Positions 8,048 through 15,241 of a stretch of 34,476 nt of DNA are shown here, one piece after another (position 1 is the stretch's first letter; each line of letters begins with the position of its first letter). The DNA lies in assembly GCF_019634815.1 (NCBI RefSeq), contig NZ_JAHCAP010000030.1:1-34476 (forward strand), given 5' to 3'. The notes under the pieces were generated by a model. That model had not been told where the DNA came from and made no database searches. It saw only the letters and a list, made by a program, of their open reading frames with translations. This DNA comes from Dokdonella sp. (GTDB taxonomy: Bacteria; Pseudomonadota; Gammaproteobacteria; Xanthomonadales; Rhodanobacteraceae). The translations under genes and the position numbers were made by a program.

Positions 8048-8062
8048 TAGTCAATCTGACTA
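8048..8062. promoter_or_regulatory. Candidate PspF upstream activating site
   Basis: TAGTCA-ATC-TGACTA is a perfect 6-bp inverted repeat centred about 129 bp upstream of the predicted pspA start. A related partial site, TGACTGTCTA at 7982-7991, lies about 60 bp upstream. E. coli PspF binds two sites at comparable distances, between the divergent pspF and pspA genes, and also autorepresses pspF. The assignment rests on position and symmetry. Confidence 0.6.
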
Positions 8063-8120
8063 AACTGGAGCGTGTTCGCTCAACGTGAATCCTCGAACGC
8101 AGGCGCCTTGGCCCATTCCC

Positions 8121-9182
8121 ATGACTCCACTGCCCACCACCCCCGCAAGCGACACCACGGCGATGCTCGGCCAGTCGCCCGCGTTCCTCGCCCTGCTCGA
8201 AGAAACCTCGCGCGTGGCCGTCGTCAACAAGCCCGTGCTCGTGATCGGCGAGCGCGGTACGGGCAAGGAATTGATCGCCGCACGCCTGCATTACCTCTCG
8301 GCGCGCTGGCAAGGTCCGCTGGTCAAGCTCAACTGCGCCACGCTCACCGAGTCCTTGCTGGAAACCGAACTGTTCGGTCATGAAGCCGGCGCCTTTACCG
8401 GCGCCACGCGCCGCCACCCCGGTCGCTTCGAGCAAGCGCATGGCGGCAGCCTGTTTCTCGACGAACTCGGCAATGTCTCGCTGCGCGTGCAGGAGAAGAT
8501 CCTGCGCGCAGTCGAATACGGGCAGTTCGAGCGCGTCGGCGGCACCCAGACCTTGAGCGTGGATGTGCGCATCATCGGCGCCACCAACGAAGACCTGCCC
8601 GCGGCGGTGCGCGAGGGACGCTTCCGCGCCGACCTGCTCGACCGGCTCGCCTTCGACGTGCTCACCGTGCCGCCGCTGCGTGCGCGCGGCGAGGATATCG
8701 TGGTGCTTGCCGAACACTTCGCGCTCGAGATCACGCGCGAACTCGGCCGCGAGCTGTTTGCGGGCTTTGCGCCCGCGGCGCGCGCGGCCCTGCTCGCGCA
8801 CGATTGGCCGGGCAACATCCGCGAACTCAAGAATGCCGTCGAGCGTTCGGTGTATCGCGCGCCGGCCGAGGTGATGGTCGAACAGATCGTGTTCGATCCG
8901 TTTGCCTCCAGCTACCGCCTGCCGCGCCCGCTTGAATCGACACCGGCAGCGCCGACACCCAGCCCTGCCGCCACACCGCAACCGCCGCAACTGCCCTGCG
9001 ACCTGCGCGAGGAAATCCTGCGCAGCGAACGCAAGCTGATCGAACAGGCGCTCACCCAGGCCCGCTATCGACAAGCCGAAGCCGCAGCGCTGCTTGGCCT
9101 GAGCTACCACCAGCTGCGCGCGCTGTTGCGCAAGCACGCGATGATCGAACCGCGGCGCACGCGGAATCACCACGAGGACTGA
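8121..9182 (+). CDS. pspF: psp operon transcriptional activator PspF
   Basis: PspF is a sigma-54 enhancer-binding protein that hydrolyses ATP to open the pspA promoter. From the ATG at 8121 it has 353 residues. Almost no N-terminal regulatory domain precedes the AAA+ domain, as in E. coli PspF. Motifs in order are Walker A GERGTGKE, the sigma-54 contacting loop GAFTGA, Walker B GGSLFLDELG and the sensor-II region WPGNIRELKN. A Pro/Ala linker follows, then a Fis-type helix-turn-helix with AEAAALLGLSYHQLRALLRK near the C-terminus. A GTG at 8085 could extend the protein by 12 residues; the family N-terminus fits 8121 better. It is divergent from pspA with shared control DNA between. Confidence 0.95.
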   Translation: MTPLPTTPASDTTAMLGQSPAFLALLEETSRVAVVNKPVLVIGERGTGKELIAARLHYLSARWQGPLVKLNCATLTESLLETELFGHEAGAFTGATRRHPGRFEQAHGGSLFLDELGNVSLRVQEKILRAVEYGQFERVGGTQTLSVDVRIIGATNEDLPAAVREGRFRADLLDRLAFDVLTVPPLRARGEDIVVLAEHFALEITRELGRELFAGFAPAARAALLAHDWPGNIRELKNAVERSVYRAPAEVMVEQIVFDPFASSYRLPRPLESTPAAPTPSPAATPQPPQLPCDLREEILRSERKLIEQALTQARYRQAEAAALLGLSYHQLRALLRKHAMIEPRRTRNHHED

Positions 9183-9229
9183 GCACGCAGCGAGATCGCG
9201 TTGTGCATCCGCTCGGGCGTTGGTGCTGC

Positions 9230-11257
9230 TCAGGGCACCTTGGCGGCGCCGATGACCTTGAGTTGCGCGCGTGCGCGCTGCGCGAACGGGCTGGACTTGC
9301 CCCACTTGTGTTCGAGCGTGTCCACCAGCGCCGGGACGTCGTCGCGTGCGACGCCCGTGCCATTTTTCGCTGCGCAATAGGCCTGCGTCAGTTCGGCCTG
9401 CGCCGCGTACCAGGGCGCGATGTCCTTGTGCTCGGCGGCGACGGCGACGGCATCAGCGGCAAGCTGCGCGCCCCGTACAGGGTCGCCGCCGCTGCATTCG
9501 AGATCGGCCAGGGTGGCGAGGATCGGCGCATGCATGCGGTGATGACTCTTGGCGGCGATCGGCAGCGCTTCTTCCAGCAACTGCCTGGCTTGCGCACGGT
9601 CGCCTTGCGCATAGCGCGCGGCGGCGAGGTTGAACAGCGGATAGGCAAGGTCGTCGAATGACTCGCTCATGTACTTGCGATCACTGGCCAGCGCGTCGCG
9701 CAGCAGCGGCTCGGCCGCCGCCGCGTCCCCTGTCTCGAGCAGCAGACGACCGAGATTGCTCTCGATGCTCGCTAGCACGGGACTGCCGGGGTCGTAGACC
9801 ATGCGCGCAGCCCCCAGACACTGTTCGAACTCGGCACGCGCGCGCACCAGATCGCCCATCAGGTAGGCATTCGAGCCGAGCCCCTGGCGCGCGTTGATCA
9901 CATCGGGTTGGCGCGCGCCGACCACCGGTTCAAGCAGGGCCACGACGTTCTCGTAAGCTTGCACGGCCTTGGCGTAGTCGCCCGCAAACTGGGCGAGCAA
10001 GGCAAACCCCGCGAGGCTGCGGCCACGGCTGAGCACGCCTTCGCGCGTCGCGGCGGCACTGGCCGGCACTGCATCGAGCGCGGATTGGTAGGCGGCCTGC
10101 GCCTGCGCGTCGCGCTCGGTGTAGGCGTAGATGTCACCGCGCACATTGCCCAGCCGCGCGCGTTGTCGCCAGCCCAGGGACCCCGCACCGGCAGCCGCGT
10201 CGAGGGCGGCGAGCGCCTGCTCGTACTCGCCCATGCTGTAGAGCAGGTCGCCCAGCTCAAGGCCACTGTCGATGCGTTGGTTCTGCAATTCCGGATCGTC
10301 GCCGTGGCCGTCGGTGATCGACTCGCGCAGCAGATCCACGCCGCGATGCGTGAGGCCCAGGCTCGCATAGGCTTGTCCCATGGTGGCGAGAAAGCGCGCA
10401 CGCACGCTGGCGCGCGTGAATTCGCTGGTGCCCACGCGCGCCACCGCACGATCTAGGATCTCGCGCACGGTGACGCTGTTGCCGCGTGCTTCGTCGGCAT
10501 CGGAAAGCCGGAACACCGACAGCAGGAATTCGCGCGTCTGTCGCTCGGAAGTGAGCTCCAGCTCGGCGCGCGCCTGCGCCGCGCGTGCTTCGTTGCGTGC
10601 GCGCATCGCCTGCAGGGCGAGTGCGGCGAACACCAAGGCGAGGATCGAAGCGAGCACCGCAACCGAGGTCCAACGCTGTTGCCGGCGACGCTGCTCGCGC
10701 TGGCGCAACTGGTCGTAGCGCAGGCCGAGCAGCCCGGCGACGAGTTTGAGGAAGGCCTGCGCGAAACCATCGCCTTGCGCGCGCGCATCGGCCGCGATGG
10801 GTTCACCGAGCGGGCCATCGGGCACATCGACGTCGGCGCGCGCAAGGTTGGCAGGAAATGCCGCGCGTGCAGGATCGCTGCGCGGGTCGATGGCTGGATC
10901 GCCGCCAACGACAAAGGCGAACACCGGGCGATCGGCGTGGCGACGCCGGTAGTAGGCGATTTCCTCGTCGACCCAGCGCGAGGCGACTGCCGCGGGCGAG
11001 CAAACGACGATCAGCGCAGCCGAATCATCGAGTGCCTGTTCGATCGCGTGCGAAAGACTGCCGGCCGAAGCGAGTTCGTCGCGGTCGCGGAAGATCGCGC
11101 CGATGCGCGCATCGATGCGACTGCCATCTGCACGCGTGCCGCGCAAGGCGCGCGGCAGCGCAAAGGTCTCCAGCCGGCGATGCAGCTTCTGCGCAAGCCG
11201 GGCGTCGCGGTGGCTGTAACTGATGAAGGCGCGATAGCGCAGCGCTTCGCCCGGCAT
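9230..11257 (-). CDS. TIR domain-transmembrane-TPR protein
   Basis: This 675-residue protein starts with a TIR domain (about 5-150): RAFISYSHRD at the first strand, a FRDRDELA loop, VVCSPAAVASRWVDEEI and FAFVVGG. In TIR NAD hydrolases the catalytic Glu lies three residues after a Trp (WxxE). Here W95 and E98 match, so enzymatic activity is possible. A membrane helix spans about 196-218 after a basic stretch. The remaining 450 residues are helical and Ala/Leu-rich with several TPR-like repeats, for example LGDLLYSMGEYEQALAALDA, and lie on the periplasmic side if the TIR domain is cytoplasmic. The gene follows the Calx-beta/IPTL gene by 18 nt and is probably cotranscribed. Function is unknown; signalling or defence is a hypothesis. 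Confidence 0.85.
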   Translation of the reverse strand: MPGEALRYRAFISYSHRDARLAQKLHRRLETFALPRALRGTRADGSRIDARIGAIFRDRDELASAGSLSHAIEQALDDSAALIVVCSPAAVASRWVDEEIAYYRRRHADRPVFAFVVGGDPAIDPRSDPARAAFPANLARADVDVPDGPLGEPIAADARAQGDGFAQAFLKLVAGLLGLRYDQLRQREQRRRQQRWTSVAVLASILALVFAALALQAMRARNEARAAQARAELELTSERQTREFLLSVFRLSDADEARGNSVTVREILDRAVARVGTSEFTRASVRARFLATMGQAYASLGLTHRGVDLLRESITDGHGDDPELQNQRIDSGLELGDLLYSMGEYEQALAALDAAAGAGSLGWRQRARLGNVRGDIYAYTERDAQAQAAYQSALDAVPASAAATREGVLSRGRSLAGFALLAQFAGDYAKAVQAYENVVALLEPVVGARQPDVINARQGLGSNAYLMGDLVRARAEFEQCLGAARMVYDPGSPVLASIESNLGRLLLETGDAAAAEPLLRDALASDRKYMSESFDDLAYPLFNLAAARYAQGDRAQARQLLEEALPIAAKSHHRMHAPILATLADLECSGGDPVRGAQLAADAVAVAAEHKDIAPWYAAQAELTQAYCAAKNGTGVARDDVPALVDTLEHKWGKSSPFAQRARAQLKVIGAAKVP

Positions 11258-11275
11258 GCCGGCAATCGCCAGTCG

Positions 11276-12385
11276 CTATCGCCTTTCGTGCATTGCCTTG
11301 CGGCGCAGGCTCCACATCGCACAGCCAAGCAGCAGAGCCAACAGTGTCCAGCGTGCGAACTCGCCGAGGGTGGGCGCGCTGATCGCGGTGCCGGCAACGC
11401 TGTCGTTGTCGAGGATGGTCACCGTCGCCTGGCCGATTGCACCGATGGTCGCGCCGCCGGTCGGTGCCGACAAGACCACATTGAAAGTCTCGTTCGTCTC
11501 GCTGTCACCGTCGTCCAGAACTGCCACGCTGAAGGTCTTCGGCGCGCTGTCCCCGGCGGCCCAGGCCAGCGTACCGCTGGTCGCGGTGTAGTCGCTGCCG
11601 GCGAGCGCGGTGCCATCGGCGGTGGCATAGCTCACGCCCACCGCGCCATCGCTGCCGCCGCTGCGGGTCACGCTGACCGTCACGCTGCCGGCGCCCTCGC
11701 CGACGCTGTAGCCCGCCGTCGAAAACTGCAACTGCCCCGATGCCGCAGGCGTCTGCAAGGCTTGCAGGCAGGGCGATCCGGTGTCACTGAGGTCGCCATT
11801 CCAGGCGCCGATGTACTGGTTGGGGCGGAAGCAGAAGTACTGGCCGTCGTAACCATCGGTGCCACTCCAGACCGAGGCCACGCCATTGATGTAGGAGGTG
11901 GCATCGAGCGTGTCCGATTCGAAACCGTACAGCGCAGCGACCGTGACGCCGTTGGGGAAGGTGAAGAACGCCCACTGGAAGCCCGTGGGCGAGCTGCCGG
12001 AAAACGGATCCACGTCGAAGAAGGAATAGCGGATGCCGGACACCGCATTCGGATCGTTGCCGAACAGGGATGCCAGTGCGGCTTCGTCGGGATAGGTGTA
12101 GCCGGTCTGGGTCAGGGTTCCCGGGTCGGCGGTTTGGCAATAGGTGAAGGTCGTATGCACGGCATTTTCACGCCCCGAGAACGTGAAGCCCAGACGCTGG
12201 ACCAAGGTGTCCGCCGCGCTGCTGCCCGCGGTCGTGCCGGGGCAACTGGCCGACCCCATCGCCAGCTGGTTGCTCCAGCCGCCGCCGAAACCATCGATGC
12301 GCGTGCCGCGACGCGCCGCACTCGCATCGAGCGCAACGCAAAAAAGCACGGCGGCAAGCACACAGCGAAAAAGCCCATTGCCCAT
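11276..12385 (-). CDS. Calx-beta domain protein with IPTL-CTERM-like sorting tail
   Basis: This 369-residue exported protein has a signal peptide (about 1-23, ending ASA). Its N-terminal domain of about 190 residues is Cys-containing and I do not recognise it. A Calx-beta domain follows (about 218-328) with YSVGEGAGSVTVSVTRSGG, the conserved GSDYTATSGTLAWAAGD and the end TVTILDND. The C-terminal tail is SAPTLGEFARWTLLALLLG, then a hydrophobic helix and RRK, the pattern of the IPTL-CTERM sorting signal (PTL..W, helix, basic end), with Ala replacing the leading Ile. It is therefore probably a surface or envelope protein processed at the membrane. It is first in a two-gene unit with the TIR-TPR gene. 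Its ATG lies only 51 nt from the divergent cyclase ATG. Confidence 0.85.
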   Translation of the reverse strand: MGNGLFRCVLAAVLFCVALDASAARRGTRIDGFGGGWSNQLAMGSASCPGTTAGSSAADTLVQRLGFTFSGRENAVHTTFTYCQTADPGTLTQTGYTYPDEAALASLFGNDPNAVSGIRYSFFDVDPFSGSSPTGFQWAFFTFPNGVTVAALYGFESDTLDATSYINGVASVWSGTDGYDGQYFCFRPNQYIGAWNGDLSDTGSPCLQALQTPAASGQLQFSTAGYSVGEGAGSVTVSVTRSGGSDGAVGVSYATADGTALAGSDYTATSGTLAWAAGDSAPKTFSVAVLDDGDSETNETFNVVLSAPTGGATIGAIGQATVTILDNDSVAGTAISAPTLGEFARWTLLALLLGCAMWSLRRKAMHERR

Positions 12386-12436
12386 GGTCTGCCCCTTCCC
12401 CGGTTGGAGCGGCTAGACTACTCGCGTCATCGTTGA

Positions 12437-14350
12437 ATGCAACGATCCGAAAGCGTGACCGCGCCGAGCCTGCACGAGATTCTCGAATCCTGGGAGGCCG
12501 CCGAGGCCGACCCGGCGCAGCGCGCCCGTCTCGATCGTCTCGGACTCGCGCGCGCGGCGCTGGGCCTGGGCCATCCGACTCTCGCCAGCGAGCTGCTGCG
12601 CGAACCCATCGCGCGCGGCGAAGCCACCGCCGAATTGCGCTACGTCGCCGCACTGGCGGCGGCGCGGATCGGTGCGCTGGGTCAGGCACAGGCATTGATC
12701 GATGTCGTGCTCGGACAAGGCGTGGAAGGCGAACTCCAGGTCGATGCACTGTCGCTCGCCGGTCGCGTCGCCAAGGACCGCTGGGCGCGCCTGCCAGCCG
12801 GGCCACGTCGCGATGAGGCCGGACGCGAGGCGATCGCACGTTATCGCGAAGCCTGGTCGGCTTCGCACAATCCGTTCCCCGGCATCAACGCAGCCACGAT
12901 GATGCGTCTGGCCGGTGCCGCGGAGGAAGCCAGCCGCGAACTCGCGCGCGACGTGGCCGCGGTGGCGCGCGTCGACGCGACCATCGCGCCGCACTGGCGC
13001 GAGGCCACACTGGGCGAGGCAGCGCTGCTGCTTGGCGACGATGACGCCGCGGCCGCGCACTATGCCGCTGCCGTCGCGGCCGCGCGGCCGCGGATCGGCG
13101 ACATCGCCAGCATGCGGCGGCAAATGCGCTTGCTGGCGAAGCAACTGACGATCCCGGATGCCGTGCACGCGGCACTGGCGATCCCGCGCGTCGCCGCATT
13201 CACCGGCCACATGCTCGATGCGCCAGGCCGCTCGCCGGCGCGCTTTCCCGCGAGTCTCGAGGGCACGGTCACACAGGCGCTGGCCGAACGCATCGATGCT
13301 TGCAACATCGGTTTCGCGCATTGTTCGGCTGCATGCGGCGGCGATCTGCTGTTCATCGAGGCCCTGCTTGCGCGCGGCGCCGAAGTACACGTGGTGCTGC
13401 CGTTCGAGCGCAACGACTTCGTTGCCAGCAGCGTGGCGTTTGCCGGTGAGGCCTGGGTCGAGCGCTTCGATCGCGCGCTTGCGCGCGTCGCCAGCGTCGG
13501 TTACGGCGTGCGCGAGCGCCATCTGGGCGACGATTCCCTGTATGCCTACGCCGGGGCGCTGGTGCATGGCGCCGCGGTTCTGCATGCGCGCGAACTGGAA
13601 GCCGAACCCTTGCTCGTCGCGCTGATCGACGAGCGATCGCAGCGGCGTCCCGGCGGCGCCACCGATCTGCTCGCGGATTGGCGCGCGCTCGGACTGGAAA
13701 CCCAATGCATCGATCTCGCCGGTTTGCGCGAACACGGCGGCCACGCGCTCGTGCCGGTACACGCTGCCAGCGAGCGTGCAGTCGAAGAACCCGCAGCGAA
13801 TTCCCGGCGCGAGGTGCGGACCATGCTGTTTGCCGACATGGTCGGCTACAGTCGGCTGGCCGAACACGACACGCCTGCCTTCATGGCGCACTTCCTCGGC
13901 ACCATCGCCGAAATCGTCGAGCGCACCCAACCGCCGCCGGGCTTCGTCAATACCTGGGGAGACGGCCTGTTCATGGAATTCGATGATGTTGCGGCGGCTG
14001 CCCGCTTCGCCCTGTGCTTGCGCGATGCAATCGCGGCCAAGGACTGGCCCGCATATGGCTTGCCGCAGGGCACCGCGATCCGCATCGGCATGCATACCGG
14101 CCCGGTGTTCCGCGCCTTCGATCCCCTGATCCGACGCGACAACTACTTTGGATCGCACGTGATTCGCGCGGCACGCATCGAACCGGTCGCCGCGGCAGGT
14201 TCGGTGTACGTCAGCCGCGAACTGGCCTCGATCCTCGCTGCACGCGGTGTCGACGAGTTCGCTGCCGATTACCTCGGCACGCTGCCGCTTGCCAAAGGCT
14301 ATGGCAGCGAGCGCTTGTACCGACTGCGCGCCGCGCACGAGGCTGAGTAG
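12437..14350 (+). CDS. TRAFs-binding-like/Rossmann-type sensor fused to a class III nucleotide cyclase
   Basis: This 637-residue protein has three parts. Residues 1-250 are helical and TPR-like, resembling the TRAFs-binding (DUF4071) region. Residues 252-420 contain a Rossmann/SLOG-like module (AAFTGHMLDAPGR, then SAACGGDLLFIEALLARGAE and VHVVLPFERNDF), a type that often binds nucleotides or nucleotide sugars. Residues 455-630 are a class III adenylate/guanylate cyclase domain with both metal-binding aspartates, D467 (LFADMVGYS) and D509 (NTWGDGLF). The transition-state motif reads HVIRAARI: Arg580 is kept but the usual Asn is Ile576. Catalysis may be altered or use another residue. There is no signal peptide, so the protein should be cytosolic. 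Product (cAMP or cGMP) and ligand are not deducible. Confidence 0.85.
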   Translation: MQRSESVTAPSLHEILESWEAAEADPAQRARLDRLGLARAALGLGHPTLASELLREPIARGEATAELRYVAALAAARIGALGQAQALIDVVLGQGVEGELQVDALSLAGRVAKDRWARLPAGPRRDEAGREAIARYREAWSASHNPFPGINAATMMRLAGAAEEASRELARDVAAVARVDATIAPHWREATLGEAALLLGDDDAAAAHYAAAVAAARPRIGDIASMRRQMRLLAKQLTIPDAVHAALAIPRVAAFTGHMLDAPGRSPARFPASLEGTVTQALAERIDACNIGFAHCSAACGGDLLFIEALLARGAEVHVVLPFERNDFVASSVAFAGEAWVERFDRALARVASVGYGVRERHLGDDSLYAYAGALVHGAAVLHARELEAEPLLVALIDERSQRRPGGATDLLADWRALGLETQCIDLAGLREHGGHALVPVHAASERAVEEPAANSRREVRTMLFADMVGYSRLAEHDTPAFMAHFLGTIAEIVERTQPPPGFVNTWGDGLFMEFDDVAAAARFALCLRDAIAAKDWPAYGLPQGTAIRIGMHTGPVFRAFDPLIRRDNYFGSHVIRAARIEPVAAAGSVYVSRELASILAARGVDEFAADYLGTLPLAKGYGSERLYRLRAAHEAE

Positions 14351-14375
14351 CCGTGCGGAAGCCGCGCTGAGGCAG

Positions 14376-14447
14376 GGATGCCGACTGGAGACCGCACCAC
14401 GGACGGTTCATGCGACAATTCCCGCAACGCGCCCGTAGCTCAGCTGG
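14376..14447 (+). repeat. Upstream duplicate of the tRNA-Arg 5' flank and D-arm
   Basis: Bases 14376-14447 repeat at 14513-14584 with one mismatch (offset 137 bp). The copy includes about 53 bp of the tRNA upstream flank and the tRNA 5' part GCGCCCGTAGCTCAGCTGG, then diverges at TCGAACC. It is therefore a broken tRNA start lacking the anticodon, T-arm and acceptor 3' strand, not a functional gene. Confidence 0.85.
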
Positions 14448-14460
14448 TCGAACCGGTTGC

Positions 14461-14496
14461 GCTTTCAGCCTGCCTCGAATGGCAGGCTGAGCAAGC
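14461..14496. repeat. Strong hairpin between the two tRNA 5' copies
   Basis: TCAGCCTGCC (14465-14474) and GGCAGGCTGA (14481-14490) form a perfect 10-bp stem around TCGAAT. Flanking GCTT and AAGC can extend the stem past a 2-nt bulge. There is no T run, so it is not a typical terminator. It occupies the segment that separates the truncated and complete tRNA starts. Confidence 0.7.
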
Positions 14497-14565
14497 GGTG
14501 AGGAGGAGGCATGGATGCCGACTGGAGACCGCACCATGGACGGTTCATGCGACAATTCCCGCAAC

Positions 14566-14642
14566 GCGCCCGTAGCTCAGCTGGATAGAGTACTGCCCTC
14601 CGAAGGCAGGGGTCGTGGGTTCGAATCCCGCCGGGCGCGCCA
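14566..14642 (+). tRNA. tRNA-Arg (anticodon CCG)
   Basis: The 77-nt gene folds as a standard cloverleaf. The acceptor pairs GCGCCCG with CGGGCGC, and the D-arm is GCTC/GAGT. The anticodon stem CTGCC/GGCAG encloses loop CTCCGAA, giving anticodon CCG, which reads CGG. The T-arm is GTGGG-TTCGAAT-CCCGC. The discriminator is G and CCA is encoded. The upstream flank and first 19 nt are duplicated at 14376-14447. The T-arm and 3' end recur, interrupted, at 14673-14784 and 14815-14925 and in part at 20077-20206, so this gene looks like the anchor of repeated insertion or recombination events. Confidence 0.96.
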
Positions 14643-14672
14643 GTTTCTCCCGAGCTCGCACACATAGCAGTC

Positions 14673-14784
14673 GTGGGTTCGACAGAATCGTCTGGAACGA
14701 TTCTGGACGACCGCGAGGTCGGCCCCGAGTGCACGCGAGGGGCGAGCATCAGGGACGATGCGAGCCATCCCGCCGGGCGCGCCA
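14673..14784 (+). repeat. Interrupted tRNA T-arm repeat, copy 1
   Basis: The tRNA T-arm GTGGGTTCGA (14673-14682) is followed by an 84-nt insert (14683-14766), then the rest of the tRNA 3' end ATCCCGCCGGGCGCGCCA (14767-14784). The insert can fold into successive hairpins: CAGAATCGT/ACGATTCTG, CGACC/GGTCG with a GCGA tetraloop, GCCCC/GGGGC, and GCATC/GATGC. The 28 nt after it repeat the natural tail of the intact tRNA. It has no tRNA function of its own. Confidence 0.85.
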
Positions 14785-14814
14785 GTTTCTCCCGAGCTCG
14801 CACACATAGCAGTC

Positions 14815-14925
14815 GTGGGTTCGACAAAATCGTCCGGAACGATTTTGGACGACCGCAGGGTCGGCCCCGAGCGCACGCGAGGGGCGAGCATCAGGGATGA
14901 TGCGAGCCATCCCGCCGGGCGCGCC
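14815..14925 (+). repeat. Interrupted tRNA T-arm repeat, copy 2 (tandem)
   Basis: This is the same arrangement as copy 1, shifted by 142 bp: T-arm 14815-14824, 84-nt insert 14825-14908, tRNA 3' end 14909-14925 (final A absent). The first hairpin is CAAAATCGT/ACGATTTTG: relative to copy 1, a G-C pair has become A-T on both sides of the stem. This paired change keeps the helix intact. Confidence 0.85.
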
Positions 14926-15241
14926 GTCTTCCAAAATCGAGCCCCGCGCCCATCTCGTGCCCCGGCCTGTGCCCGCTCGTGATCCGATTTGGCGTCTCGA
15001 TCACGCTGGTTGTGCGGATCGCCTCGCTGATATCCGGCAGCAGCCGGGAAGTGGGATGAAGCGGTCACAGCTGCCGCGCCACACTCTGGCCACGACTCGA
15101 TAATTGCCGCCTCATTCGCTTTCCCGGAAATCCAGTCCAGACAGCGCTTCCCTTGCGGTTGCCGCGCGGTGGATGCGCTGGAGAGCCGAAATGAGCGTGG
15201 GTGCAGGTCAGATCAAGGGACCGTCAGGAACAGCCGTCAAA
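14926..15241. other. Intergenic stretch without a supported gene
   Basis: Between the tandem T-arm repeats and the stop of the AraC-type gene on the opposite strand I see no gene, no convincing terminator and no further repeat copy. Open frames here are short, cross the repeats and have no domain signal. Confidence 0.6.

Noticed and set aside
8045..8066. Sigma-70 promoter for pspF from TTGATA and TAAACT
   Set aside because: The spacing is only 11 bp; the segment is better explained by the inverted repeat.
14429..14447. A second functional tRNA gene
   Set aside because: Only the acceptor 5' strand and part of the D-arm are present; no anticodon, T-arm or 3' acceptor strand follows.
14465..15068. 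Minus-strand frames over the tRNA and its repeats (translations with GGIRTHDPCLRRA-like text)
   Set aside because: These are antisense readings of the tRNA-Arg gene and the T-arm repeats, a well-known source of false proteins.
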